A DNA stretch of 64,000 bases from Streptomyces sp. ISL-87 (GCF_018614095.1 NZ_JAGGOY010000131.1:16517-80516), one strand, 5' to 3'; positions 50,415 to 59,424 are shown, counted from the first letter of the stretch. Notes: generated from the letters alone by a model not told the origin. Program-made: numbers and translations.

Positions 50415-50545
50415 GCCGCGCACTGCCTCCCATCCGGACTTTAACCGTCGGTCCAGGAATTTCACCTGGTCAACCGGCCGCTGGCTGCGGACGGGTCGCG
50501 GACTATAACCGCCGGTTCGGAATTACACCGACCCCGGAGTGCGCT
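50415..50545 (-). promoter_or_regulatory. FMN riboswitch (RFN element)
   Basis: Read on the minus strand it has the conserved RFN core: GGGGTCGGTGTAATTCC at the 5' end, AACCGGCGGTTATAGTCCG, CCAGGTGAAATTCCTGG, then GACGGTTAAAGTCCGGATGG and GAGGCAGTG. It closes as a multi-branched junction and sits ~170 nt before ribD. FMN binding should lower expression of the rib operon. The expression platform is the GC-rich span 50265-50415; I cannot tell from sequence whether it acts on transcription or translation. Confidence 0.95.
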
Positions 50546-50679
50546 GCTACTGGTACTAGGGCCAGTGTGCCACGGGTGATCCGCGGCCATGCGGGTGAGG
50601 GGATGTGGCCTGACTCACAAGGGGGAGGGTTTCGCGGGGCCTGTCAAGTTTCGCGGGGCCCGCCGAGTGCGCCCACAGT

Positions 50680-50721
50680 TGGTCCAGACCTATTGACGAG
50701 GTGGTCTAGTCCTCTTAACGT
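50680..50721 (+). promoter_or_regulatory. Chitinase promoter with DasR-type direct repeats
   Basis: Two 12-bp direct repeats, TGGTCCAGACCT (50680-50691) and TGGTCTAGTCCT (50702-50713), start 22 bp apart. A -35 TTGACG (50693-50698) and -10 TAACGT (50716-50721) with a 17-bp spacer interleave with them. The repeats match the Streptomyces chitinase direct repeats and the GlcNAc-responsive DasR element (ACTGGTCTAGACCA type), so repression released by amino sugar is expected. Confidence 0.88.
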
Positions 50722-50842
50722 TCCCTTCATCCTCCCCGGGAGACAGCCCGTCAGATGTGCGCACGTCACGGGCCAACACGCGTCACTTCTCTGCCTGTTG
50801 TGCCCTTCGTGTCCTGCCATCCTCCCCTCCCCAGGAGGCACC

Positions 50843-53206
50843 ATGATGTCCCCCACGCGTACGAGAGCGATGCTCCTGGCATCCGGCGCCGCAATCGCCG
50901 GACTGCTGGTGGGCGGGCTCTCGGCGGGCGTCTCGCACGCCGCCGACCAAGAGTCCTGCCGCCCCGACGGGCTGTACAAAACCGCCGGTGTCGACGTCCC
51001 GTACTGCTCGGTCTACGACTCCGAAGGCCGCGAGAAGATGGGCGCCGACCACCAGCGCCGCGTCATCGGATACTTCACCGGCTGGCGCACCGGCAAGGAC
51101 GGCACGCCCGCCTACCTCGCCAACAACGTCCCGTGGTCCAAGGTCACCCACCTGAACTACGCCTTCGCGCACGTCGGCGCCGACAACAAGATCTCGGTCG
51201 GCGCGGACAACGCGAACAACGCCGCTACCGGGATGACCTGGCCCGGGGTCGCGGGCGCCGAGATGGACCCCGCCCTTACGTACAAGGGCCACTTCAACCT
51301 GCTGACGAAGTTCAAGAAGCAGTACCCGAACGTCAAGACGCTGATCTCGGTCGGCGGCTGGGCCGAGACCGGCGGCTACTTCGGCGACGACGGCAACCGC
51401 GTCGCCTCCGGCGGCTTCTACTCGATGGCCACCAATGCCGACGGCTCGGTCAACCAGGCCGGCATCGACACCTTCGCGGACTCCTCGGTCGAGTTCGTCC
51501 GCAAGTACGGCTTCAACGGCGTCGACATCGACTACGAGTACCCGACCACCATGAAGGACGCCGGCAACCCGCTCGACTGGCAGCTCTCCAACGCCCGCCG
51601 GGCCGGGCTGGTCAAGGGCTACGCGGCGCTGATGAAGTCCCTGCGCGAGAAGCTCGACCGCGCGGGCGCCGCCGACGGCAAGCACTACCTGCTGTCCGTC
51701 GCCGCCCCCTCCTCCGGCTACCTGCTGCGGGGCATGGAGACGTTCCAGATGCAGAAGTACCTGGACTACGTCAACGTCATGTCCTACGACCTGCACGGCG
51801 CGTGGAACGAGTACGTCGGCCCGAACGCCTCGCTCTTCGACGACGGCAAGGACGCCGAACTGGCCGCCGCGGGCGTGTACTCCACCTCCCAGTACGGCGG
51901 CATCGGCTACCTGAACACCGACTGGGCCTACCACTACTTCCGCGGTTCGATGCCGTCGGGCCGCATCAACATCGGCCTGCCGTACTACACCCGCGGCTTC
52001 AAGAACGTCACGGGCGGCACGGACGGCCTGTGGGGCAAGGCCCCGTCCGCCACCTGCCCGGCCGGCGCGGGCCTGACCAAGTGCGGTGACGGCGCGGTCG
52101 GCATCGACAACCTGTGGCACGACCTCGACACCAACGGCGTCGAGGCCCCGGCCGGGTCGAACCCGATGTGGCACGCGAAGAACCTCGAGAAGGGGGTCGT
52201 CGGCGACTACATCACCAAGTACGGCTTCCCGGCGAACACGACGCTGACCGGCACCTACGCCCGCAAGTACGACTCCACGCTGGTGGCGCCGTGGCTGTGG
52301 AACGACCAGAAGAAGGTCTTCCTGTCCACGGAGGACGAGCAGTCCGTCGCCGCCAAGGCCGACTACGTGGTGAACAAGGGCATCGGCGGCACGATGGTCT
52401 GGGAGCTGGCGGGCGACTACGCCTACAACGCCGCCAAGGGCCAGTACGAGACGGGCGACACGCTCACCACCGCGATGTACGAGAAGTTCAAGGCGGCCGC
52501 GCCGTACGGGGCCAAGCGCGCCACCATCGCGATGCCGAGCCAGGCGATCAAGGTGGACGTCGACTTCGGGCAGTTCCCGCTGGGCGACTCCAACTACCCG
52601 ATCAGCCCCAAGCTGAAGATCACCAACAACACGACGGCGACCCTGCCGGGCGGTACGGAGTTCCAGTTCGACTACTCCTCCTCGGCGCCGAACAACGCCA
52701 AGGACCAGTCCGGCTGGAACACCCAGATCATCCGCAGCGACCACACGGGCACCAACGTGGGCGGCCTGAAGGGCGACTACAACCGGGCCTCGCTGAAGCT
52801 GCCGTCCTGGCAGTCGCTGGCCCCGGGCGCCTCGGCGGAGGTGGACTTCGTCTACTACCTGCCGACCTCCACCCCGTCCAACTGGACGGTGACCTTCGGC
52901 GGGAACACGTACGGCATCGCCGGTGACCTGGCGCGCGGTGCGACGGTGGTGGAGCCGGGCGGTGCGACCACGCCGCCGCCCACGACCACCCCGCCGACCA
53001 CTCCCCCGCCGACCACCGCGCCTCCCACGACCCCGCCTCCGGGTGGTACGTGCACCAGCCCGGCGTACGTCGCGGGTACGGTCTACACGGCCGGCCAAGT
53101 CGTCTCGCACAAGGGCCACAACTGGAAGGCGCAGTGGTGGACGCAGAACGAGGAGCCCGGCACCACCGGTGAGTGGGGCGTCTGGAAGGACCAGGGCGCC
53201 TGCTGA
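50843..53206 (+). CDS. Secreted GH18 chitinase with CBM5/12 domain
   Basis: 787 residues. Signal peptide MMSPTRTRAMLLASGAAIAG ... SHA, then a GH18 barrel with KTLISVGGWAETGGYF and the catalytic DxxDxDxE in FNGVDIDYEYP (acid E232), YVNVMSYDLHGAW and GGTMVWELAGDY. An Ig-like or FnIII-like domain follows (~570-710), a Pro/Thr linker (PPPTTTPPTTPPP), and a C-terminal CBM5/12 (YVAGTVYTAGQVVSHKGHNW, KAQWWTQNEEPG). ATG at 50843, AGGAGG 8 nt upstream. Likely endo- or processive chitinase released to medium. Confidence 0.96.
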   Translation: MMSPTRTRAMLLASGAAIAGLLVGGLSAGVSHAADQESCRPDGLYKTAGVDVPYCSVYDSEGREKMGADHQRRVIGYFTGWRTGKDGTPAYLANNVPWSKVTHLNYAFAHVGADNKISVGADNANNAATGMTWPGVAGAEMDPALTYKGHFNLLTKFKKQYPNVKTLISVGGWAETGGYFGDDGNRVASGGFYSMATNADGSVNQAGIDTFADSSVEFVRKYGFNGVDIDYEYPTTMKDAGNPLDWQLSNARRAGLVKGYAALMKSLREKLDRAGAADGKHYLLSVAAPSSGYLLRGMETFQMQKYLDYVNVMSYDLHGAWNEYVGPNASLFDDGKDAELAAAGVYSTSQYGGIGYLNTDWAYHYFRGSMPSGRINIGLPYYTRGFKNVTGGTDGLWGKAPSATCPAGAGLTKCGDGAVGIDNLWHDLDTNGVEAPAGSNPMWHAKNLEKGVVGDYITKYGFPANTTLTGTYARKYDSTLVAPWLWNDQKKVFLSTEDEQSVAAKADYVVNKGIGGTMVWELAGDYAYNAAKGQYETGDTLTTAMYEKFKAAAPYGAKRATIAMPSQAIKVDVDFGQFPLGDSNYPISPKLKITNNTTATLPGGTEFQFDYSSSAPNNAKDQSGWNTQIIRSDHTGTNVGGLKGDYNRASLKLPSWQSLAPGASAEVDFVYYLPTSTPSNWTVTFGGNTYGIAGDLARGATVVEPGGATTPPPTTTPPTTPPPTTAPPTTPPPGGTCTSPAYVAGTVYTAGQVVSHKGHNWKAQWWTQNEEPGTTGEWGVWKDQGAC

Positions 53207-53227
53207 CACCGTGTGGGTGAGCACGAC

Positions 53228-53270
53228 GCGAGGACCCGGTGGCCCGGCGGCCACCGGGTCCTCGCACGTT
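53228..53270 (+). terminator. Terminator after the chitinase gene
   Basis: A perfect 16-bp inverted repeat (arms 53228-53243 and 53250-53265) with a 6-nt loop and ACGTTT after it, between the convergent chitinase and ROK genes. Confidence 0.88.
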
Positions 53271-53342
53271 TCCCGTACGCGGGAACGGTGGAAGGGCGGG
53301 GCGGGGAGAAAGGCACCGCACGGCGGTACGCGTATGCGCCGG

Positions 53343-54491
53343 TCAGCCGCCGAACAGCTCCGCCTGGGCGGACTCGCGCGCGGCCAGGCGGGCACCCGTG
53401 AGGACCGCCGGGCCGCCGAGGGCGGTGGCGCGGACGTCCGTGGTGACCGGGGTCAGGGTGGTCAGCCGCAGGGCGACACGGGCGGCGAGGGCGTCCCCGC
53501 CCGCCCGGCCGAGTTCACCCGCCAGGACCACGCACCCCGGGTCCAGGATGGCCGCGACCGCCGCCGCCCCGAGGGAGAGCCGTTCGGCGAGTGCGTCCAG
53601 GAACGCCTCCCCGGCGGCGCCCGCCACGGCCTCCTCCACCGGCCCGGTGAAGCCGTGCTCCGCCGCCAGCGCGGCCACCGCGTCCCGCCCGACCAGCGCG
53701 TGGTAGCCGCCCGCGCAGTCCGTGGCGGAGGGCAGCCCGCCCGTCCCGGGCACCGGGAGGAAGCCGATCTCGCCCGCCCCGCCGGACGCGCCCCGGCGCA
53801 GCCGGCCGTCCAGGACCACCGCCGCGCCGACCCCCGTGCCCAGCCACAGCAGCACGAACGAGTCCACGTCCCGCGCGACCCCCACCCGCTGCTCGGCCAG
53901 GGCCGCCAGGTTGGTCTCGTTCTCCACCACCACCGTGGCCGGCAGCCGCCGTTGGAGGGCCGCCACGAGGTCCCGGTGCCAGGACGGCAGCCCGATGGTG
54001 CCGCCCAGCTCACCGCTGGCGGGGGCGACCAGCCCCGGGGCGCCGATCACCACCGTGTGCAGCCGGTCGGCGCCGGCTTCCGTGGCGAGCGCCTCCAGCC
54101 GGTCCACCGCCTCCTCCACCGCGTCCACGGGGAGGGCCGCCCGGGCCAGGGGCCGGCCGAGTAGGTCGGCGATCACCGCGGTCGCGCTGTCGGTACGTAC
54201 GTCCAGCGCGGCCAGGTACGCGCGGCTGGCGACGATCCCGTACAGCCGGGCGTTGGGCCCGCGCCGCTGTTCGCCGGACTCCCCTACGACCTCGATCAGC
54301 CCGGCCTCGCCCAGCCGCTCGACGAGGTCGGCGACGGAGGGCCGGGACAGCCCTGTCATCGCCTTGAGCTGGGTCGCCGTCAGCGGCCCCGCCTCCTGGA
54401 GGAGTTGCAGGGCGAGCCGGTCGTTGATGGCCCGGGCCGTGCTCGGGGACGCGGGGGACGGCGGGGCGGTCAGGGCCTTGGCAGGAGTCAC
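53343..54491 (-). CDS. ROK family transcriptional regulator
   Basis: 382 residues, GTG at 54491. N-terminal MarR-like winged helix (NDRLALQLLQEAGPLTATQL, GLSRPSVADLVERLGEAGLI) and a ROK sugar-kinase-like domain (VVIGAPGLVAP, VENETNLAALAEQRVG, WLGTGVGAAVVLDGRL, GGAGEIGFLPVPGTGG). The usual zinc-binding CxCG(x)xGC cluster is reduced, with only DCAG seen, which is a departure from many ROK proteins. Divergent from an MFS gene with a palindrome between, so it most likely represses that transporter. Confidence 0.92.
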   Translation of the reverse strand: MTPAKALTAPPSPASPSTARAINDRLALQLLQEAGPLTATQLKAMTGLSRPSVADLVERLGEAGLIEVVGESGEQRRGPNARLYGIVASRAYLAALDVRTDSATAVIADLLGRPLARAALPVDAVEEAVDRLEALATEAGADRLHTVVIGAPGLVAPASGELGGTIGLPSWHRDLVAALQRRLPATVVVENETNLAALAEQRVGVARDVDSFVLLWLGTGVGAAVVLDGRLRRGASGGAGEIGFLPVPGTGGLPSATDCAGGYHALVGRDAVAALAAEHGFTGPVEEAVAGAAGEAFLDALAERLSLGAAAVAAILDPGCVVLAGELGRAGGDALAARVALRLTTLTPVTTDVRATALGGPAVLTGARLAARESAQAELFGG

Positions 54492-54519
54492 GGCGCCATC
54501 TTAGGGAGTTCGCGGGATT

Positions 54520-54546
54520 AACTATCAGGCAGGTTCCCTGATAGTT
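54520..54546. promoter_or_regulatory. Perfect palindromic operator between ROK and MFS genes
   Basis: AACTATCAGG-CAGGTTC-CCTGATAGTT: 10-bp perfect arms with a 7-bp centre, 9 bp before the MFS start and 29 bp before the ROK start. AT-rich against the background. The location fits a ROK repressor site controlling both genes. Confidence 0.82.
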
Positions 54547-54554
54547 TACGTCTC

Positions 54555-55781
54555 ATGACCGGGGATACCGACACCGACATCGAGCTCCGCCCGGCGCGGC
54601 TGCGCCATGCCCGCCTCGCCATCGCCGCCGTCTTCTGCGTCCACGGCGCGGTCACCGGCTCCTTCGCCACCCGCATCCCCTGGATCCAGGAGCACGCCCA
54701 GCTCAGCGCCGGTACTCTGGGCCTGGCCCTCGCCTTCCCCGCCCTCGGCGCGGCGCTCGCGATGCCGCTCGCCGGTCGGCTCAACCACCGCTTCGGCGCA
54801 CGCCCCGCGCTGCGCGGGCTGCTGGCGCTGTGGACCCTGTCCCTGATCCTGCCGAGCCTCGCCCCGAACCTGGTGGCGCTGTGCTGCGCGCTCTTCGTCT
54901 ACGGGGCCACCGCCGGGATGGCGGACGTTGCGATGAACGCGCTCGGTGTGGAGACCGAGAACCGGCTCGGCCGCTCGATCATGTCCTCGCTGCACGGCAT
55001 GTGGAGTGTGGGCGCGCTGTTCGGCTCGGCCGCCGGTACGGTCGCCGCCCATGCGGGCGCCGACGCACGGCTGCACCATCCGATCGCCGCGCTCGCGCTC
55101 ACCGCGGCCGGGCTGGTCGCCGTACGAGGGGTCCTGGACCTGCGCAGTGACGACGGGGCGCCGGCGCCGCCGCACTTCGCGCTGCCGCCGAAGTCCGCAC
55201 TGTTCATCGGCCTGATCGGGTTCTGCGCGGTCTTCGCCGAGGGCGCGAGTATGGACTGGTCGGCGGTCTACCTGCGGGATGTGCTCGACACGGATGCGGG
55301 GCTCGCGGCCGCCTCCACCACCGCGTTCGCGCTCACCATGGCGCTGGCCCGGCTCGCCGGGGACCGGGTGGTGGACCGCTTCGGGGCGGTGCGTACGGTC
55401 CGGGCGGGCGGTGTACTGGCAACCGCGGGCGGCCTGTTCGTGGTGACGGCCCGGCATCCGGCCGCGGCCATGGCGGGGTTCGGGCTGATCGGGCTGGGCA
55501 TCGCGGTGGTGGTCCCGCTGGCGTTCGCCGCGGCGGCGCGCAGCGGCCCGGCCCCCGCGCAGGCCATCGCCGGTGTCGCGACGATCACGTACACCTCGGG
55601 CCTGATCGCACCGTCGGCGATCGGGGCGGTGGCCGACGCGACCTCGCTGGTGGTGTCCTTCGGGCTAGTCACGCTGTTGGCCTTCGCGCTGATCGCGGGG
55701 GCCGCCGTACTGCGGCCCAGGCAGGCCGCGGGCGATCCGACGCCTGCCAACCGGGACGAACCTGCCGGTATACGCCCGTAA
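54555..55781 (+). CDS. MFS transporter
   Basis: 408 residues, ATG at 54555, about 12 membrane helices (RLAIAAVFCVHGAVTGSFAT; LGLALAFPALGAALAMPLAG; SSLHGMWSVGALFGSAAG). The sequence style is that of the YbjJ/FucP-like MFS group often paired with ROK or other sugar regulators. Substrate unknown; a sugar is a reasonable guess from the partner. The palindrome lies right at its ribosome-site region. Confidence 0.9.
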   Translation: MTGDTDTDIELRPARLRHARLAIAAVFCVHGAVTGSFATRIPWIQEHAQLSAGTLGLALAFPALGAALAMPLAGRLNHRFGARPALRGLLALWTLSLILPSLAPNLVALCCALFVYGATAGMADVAMNALGVETENRLGRSIMSSLHGMWSVGALFGSAAGTVAAHAGADARLHHPIAALALTAAGLVAVRGVLDLRSDDGAPAPPHFALPPKSALFIGLIGFCAVFAEGASMDWSAVYLRDVLDTDAGLAAASTTAFALTMALARLAGDRVVDRFGAVRTVRAGGVLATAGGLFVVTARHPAAAMAGFGLIGLGIAVVVPLAFAAAARSGPAPAQAIAGVATITYTSGLIAPSAIGAVADATSLVVSFGLVTLLAFALIAGAAVLRPRQAAGDPTPANRDEPAGIRP

Positions 55782-55955
55782 CATACCCCTGCCGCTGCGG
55801 TTCGTTCGAGCAGCGTCCCCTGGTCGACTCGGGGACCTCCGCCTACGACGAGCAGGACGCCCCGGACACGCCGCGTTGACGGTGTTTCGCCCGAACCGGC
55901 GAAGCGTACGGCCAAGTTCCCCGCATCCGCCCGGCCGACTGGGACGCTGCGTCCC

Positions 55956-56597
55956 ATGGAAGCGGTGCTCGCGCGGATGCGCGCCCTGGACGAGCGACTC
56001 CCCGAGCGGGACGGCGTCGCCGTCTTCAACCGGGTGTACCTGACGGTGACGGAGACGCTGCACGAGCGCATCGCCCACGGCGGATTCCCCGCGCCGCGGC
56101 GGGCGGAGGCGCTGAGCGTGCTGTTCGCGGAACGGTATCTGACGGCGGTGGAGGCGGACCGGGCCCCGGCGTGCTGGCGGCCCCTGCTCCAGTACCGGCG
56201 CCACCCGGGGGTCCGGCCGTTGCAGCACGCGCTGGCCGGGATCAACGCGCACATCGGCCATGACCTCGCGCTGGCGGTGGTGGCCACCTGTCGGCACCTG
56301 GACTGCGAACCGGCCGCCCTCGAAGCGGACTTCGACCGGGTCGGGGACACCCTGGTGAGCTTGGAGGAGCACATCCGGGAGGACCTGATGCCGGGCCCGG
56401 ACCTCCTGGAGCTCGCCGACCCGCTGACCCATCTGCTCGGCTCGTGGAGCCTGGAGCGCGCCCGCGCCGGCGCGTGGGCGGCGGCCCGGCTGTTGTGGAC
56501 CCTGCGGCGGTCACCCGACCTGGCCGAGGAGTTCACGGAGTCCCTCGACGCGGGAGTGGGCCTGGTCGGCCGCTGCCTGCTGACCCCGCGGGGCTGA
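55956..56597 (+). CDS. DUF5995 family protein
   Basis: 213 residues, ATG at 55956. Helical cytosolic protein with VFNRVYLTVTETLHERIAHG, ARPALQHALAGINAHIGHDL-like segment (seen as PLQHALAGINAHIGHDLALA) and LLELADPLTHLLGSWSLERA. DUF5995 is common in Streptomyces; function not known. Separated from the MFS gene by 174 bp. Confidence 0.85.
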   Translation: MEAVLARMRALDERLPERDGVAVFNRVYLTVTETLHERIAHGGFPAPRRAEALSVLFAERYLTAVEADRAPACWRPLLQYRRHPGVRPLQHALAGINAHIGHDLALAVVATCRHLDCEPAALEADFDRVGDTLVSLEEHIREDLMPGPDLLELADPLTHLLGSWSLERARAGAWAAARLLWTLRRSPDLAEEFTESLDAGVGLVGRCLLTPRG

Positions 56598-56616
56598 AGG
56601 AACGCGGACATTGAAA

Positions 56617-56655
56617 ACGGGCCGCCGCCGCGATTGTTGCGCGGGGGCGGCCCGT
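56617..56655. terminator. Bidirectional terminator hairpin
   Basis: 16-nt arms (ACGGGCCGCCGCCGCG and its near complement, one mismatch) around loop ATTGTTG, between the convergent DUF5995 and davB genes; preceded by AAAA on one side. Confidence 0.8.
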
Positions 56656-56676
56656 GGTCACGGGGTCCTGGAAGGA

Positions 56677-58401
56677 TCAGTCTTCCGGGAGTTCGACCGG
56701 GGCGATGTCGTCGTAGACGTCGCCGGGGCCCGGGTTGGTGCTGTCGGTCGTGCCGCCCAGGTGGTGCATGACACCCCAGACCGCGTTCAGCGCCGTCTGC
56801 ACCGCGCCCTCGGCCCACCCGGCCGTCCAGGAGATGTCGTCGCCCGCGAGGAAGATGCCGCGCTTGTCCTCGGGGAGGCGGTCCTGCATGAAGTGGGTGA
56901 ACAGGCGGCGCTGGTAGCGGTAGTGGCCCGGGAGGTTGGCCTTGAACGCGCCCATGAAGTAGGGCTCGTTCTCCCAGGACACGGTCACCGGGTTGCCGAT
57001 GATGTGGCGGCGGATGTCGACCTTCGGGTAGATCTCGCCGAGGGACTTCAGCATGACCTCCATCCGCTCGTTCGCGGACAGCGGCAGCCACTTCAGGCTG
57101 TCGTCGCACCAGGTGTACGAGAGGCAGATGACGGCCGGCTGGTCCGGGCCGTTGTCCAGGAGGTAGGTGCCACGGGTCATCCGGTCCGTGAGCGTCATCG
57201 ACATGACGTCGCGGCCGGTCGGGTTCCCTGCGTCGTCGACGGCCTTGTCGAGCCAGAAGGGGCGGTCGACCGGGATGAAGAGCTTCGAGGACTCCATGTA
57301 GTGGGTGCGCTCGATCGCCGTCCAGTGGTCGATCGGGAACAGCGTGTCGTCGCACGCGATCTTGGAGAGGAGCATCCAGGACTGGGCGGTGAAGATCGCG
57401 GCGCGGTACGTACGGATGTCGCCCGACGCGTCGGTGACCGTGATGCGGTTGCCGGCCGTGCGGTGCAGGCGGGTCACGGCGGGGCGCGGCGCGCCCTCGT
57501 GCAGGGAGGACAGGGAGGTGCCCTGAGCCCAGTGGATGATCTTCTCGGGCTCGCGCTCCCACAGGCGCAGCGGCAGCTGCTGCGAGCCGCCGACGATGCC
57601 GCGGTGGTGGTCGTCCGCCTCGGTGTAGACGACGCGGAGGATCTCCAGGATGGAGTTGGGGAAGTCGGTGTCCCAGCCGCCCGTGCCGAAGCCGACCTGG
57701 CCGAAGATCTCGCGCTTGCGGAAGGACTGGAAGGCCTCGGACTTGCAGAGGAAGCCGTAGAAGGTCTCGTCGTCGAGCTTCTCGACGAGCTTCGCCCAGA
57801 TCTCGCGGATGCGCGGGACGTCCCGCTCGCGCATCGCGGTGTTCATGTCGGAGAAGTCGGCGCCCTCGTCCAGGCAGGCGTTCCACGCGGCGGACACGTC
57901 GCGGTAGATCTGCGGGAGGTCGGCGATGGTCTCCGCGTAGTGGGTCTCGCCCTTGAGGTCGACGACCGTGGAGGGGGTGGCCTCGGCGAGCGGGTTCGGG
58001 AAGGGCTCCGTCACCAGGCCGACGAGGTCGATGTAGTGCTGGAGGGCGGTGGAGGACGGCGGGAAGCGCATGGCGCCCATCTCCGCGGTCAGGCCCTCGG
58101 TGCCGGCGCCCTCGAAGCCGACGGTGCGCAGCCGGCCGCCGATCTGGTCGGCCTCGTAGACGACGGGCTTGAGGCCCATCTTCATCAGCTCGTACGCGGA
58201 GATGATGCCGGAGAGCCCGCCGCCGATGACGGCGACCTCGGTGCCGTGCTCGGTCGCCGGTATCTGGCCCAGGCCCGCCGGGTGGGCGAGGAAGTCGTCG
58301 TACGCGTACGGGAAGTCCGGGCCGAACATGGTGATCGGCGGCATGACCGGCGGCTGTCCGTCGCTGTGCGGGACGGCGGTGGTGGGCACCGTGGACGTCA
58401 T
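56677..58401 (-). CDS. davB: Flavin amine oxidase, likely L-lysine 2-monooxygenase
   Basis: 574 residues, ATG at 58401. FAD dinucleotide motif VIGGGLSGIISAYELMKMG (59-65 GGGLSG), EADQIGGRLRT, EMGAMRFPPSS and a C-terminal FLAGDDISWTAGWAEGAVQT. The stretches ITMFGPDFPYAYDDFLAHPA and FGQVGFGTGGWDTDFPNSIL closely match my memory of Pseudomonas putida DavB, which converts lysine to 5-aminovaleramide. The downstream step enzyme (davA) is the preceding gene, 65 bp away. Plain monoamine oxidase activity is the alternative. Confidence 0.82.
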   Translation of the reverse strand: MTSTVPTTAVPHSDGQPPVMPPITMFGPDFPYAYDDFLAHPAGLGQIPATEHGTEVAVIGGGLSGIISAYELMKMGLKPVVYEADQIGGRLRTVGFEGAGTEGLTAEMGAMRFPPSSTALQHYIDLVGLVTEPFPNPLAEATPSTVVDLKGETHYAETIADLPQIYRDVSAAWNACLDEGADFSDMNTAMRERDVPRIREIWAKLVEKLDDETFYGFLCKSEAFQSFRKREIFGQVGFGTGGWDTDFPNSILEILRVVYTEADDHHRGIVGGSQQLPLRLWEREPEKIIHWAQGTSLSSLHEGAPRPAVTRLHRTAGNRITVTDASGDIRTYRAAIFTAQSWMLLSKIACDDTLFPIDHWTAIERTHYMESSKLFIPVDRPFWLDKAVDDAGNPTGRDVMSMTLTDRMTRGTYLLDNGPDQPAVICLSYTWCDDSLKWLPLSANERMEVMLKSLGEIYPKVDIRRHIIGNPVTVSWENEPYFMGAFKANLPGHYRYQRRLFTHFMQDRLPEDKRGIFLAGDDISWTAGWAEGAVQTALNAVWGVMHHLGGTTDSTNPGPGDVYDDIAPVELPED

Positions 58402-58466
58402 GGGGTACGACTCCTTGCAGGGCGGGGCAGGGGGGAAGGCTCAGGCGGGGGCGTGGGGCGTGGGGC

Positions 58467-59279
58467 TCAGACGAGGGAGGCGTAGAGCCCGGGGCGCCGG
58501 TCGCGCAGGTACGGGTTGGTCTCGCGCGAGGCCCGCAGCAGCTCCGGGTCGGCCTCGCCGAACACCATCTCCTCGCCGCGGCCGGCCCTGGTACGGGTGA
58601 CCCCGTCGGGACTGGCCAGGCAGCTGAGGCCGACGAACTCGAACTCGCCCTCGGGGCCGGTGCGGTTGACGTACGCGATGTACATCTGGTTCTCGAAGGC
58701 CCGTACCGGCACCAGCTGCTCGGCGACGAACTGGAACGGGTGCATCTGCGCGGTCGGGACCAGGAGGAGGTCGGTCCCGGCCAGTGCGTGGGCGCGGACG
58801 TTCTCGGGGAACTCCACGTCGTAGCAGATCATGATGCCGATGCGGAGGCCGTTCAGTTCCGCCTGGACCACGGGGGTGTCGCCGGGGGTGAAGGCGTCCT
58901 GCTCGAAGCAGCCGAAGAGGTGGGTCTTGCGGTAGTTCGCGAGCGGGGTGCCGTCGGGGCCGATGAGCTGCGCCGAGTTGTAGACGGCGCCGCCGTCCGC
59001 CGCCGCCGCCCGCTCCGGGTAGCCGTACAGGACGGCGATCCCGTGGCGGCGGGCGATCTCGCCGACGGCGACGGCGGACGGGCCGTCGGCCGCTTCGGCG
59101 AGGCCGGGGATGTCCTGGAGGTCCAGCGCGTAGCCGGTCAGGAACATCTCCGCGGTCACGAGGAGCCCGGCCCCGCTCTGTGCGGCGCGCGCTGCGGCCT
59201 CGTCGAGCGCCTTGAGGTTCTCGGCGGTGTCGCCGAGCCGTCCGGAGCTCTGGAGGAGGGCGGTGCGCAGCGGGGCCAT
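58467..59279 (-). CDS. davA: Nitrilase-family amidase, likely 5-aminovaleramidase
   Basis: 270 residues, ATG at 59279. Carbon-nitrogen hydrolase triad: E44 (VTAEMFLTGY), K118 (NYRKTHLFGCFE), C152 (IGIMICYDVEFPEN). With davB it would hydrolyse 5-aminovaleramide to 5-aminovalerate in lysine catabolism. First gene of the two-gene operon, with promoter and repeated operator-like sites upstream. The general amidase class is certain; the substrate comes from the pairing. Confidence 0.82.
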   Translation of the reverse strand: MAPLRTALLQSSGRLGDTAENLKALDEAAARAAQSGAGLLVTAEMFLTGYALDLQDIPGLAEAADGPSAVAVGEIARRHGIAVLYGYPERAAAADGGAVYNSAQLIGPDGTPLANYRKTHLFGCFEQDAFTPGDTPVVQAELNGLRIGIMICYDVEFPENVRAHALAGTDLLLVPTAQMHPFQFVAEQLVPVRAFENQMYIAYVNRTGPEGEFEFVGLSCLASPDGVTRTRAGRGEEMVFGEADPELLRASRETNPYLRDRRPGLYASLV

Positions 59280-59317
59280 GGGCGTACCTCTGTGACAGGT
59301 GGGGAGGGGGTCATACG

Positions 59318-59416
59318 ACGGTACGTTCGGGCGTTGGACCGCGACAAGCCGTGAGCGTTGCGCTCCGCGCATCGATTCGTTGCGCGTTTGGGTGCTGGGG
59401 CGGTGATTCGTTGCGC
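59318..59416 (-). promoter_or_regulatory. davA-davB promoter with repeated GATTCGTTGCGC sites
   Basis: On the minus strand a TTGTCG/TACCGT pair (plus coordinates 59342-59347 and 59318-59323, spacer 18) lies 39 bp before davA. Just upstream are two exact copies of GATTCGTTGCGC (59374-59385 and 59405-59416, 31 bp apart) and a third partial AGCGTTGCGC near 59354. Spacing near whole helical turns suggests a multimeric regulator such as Lrp/AsnC. Confidence 0.55.
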
Positions 59417-59424
59417 AGCTGCCG

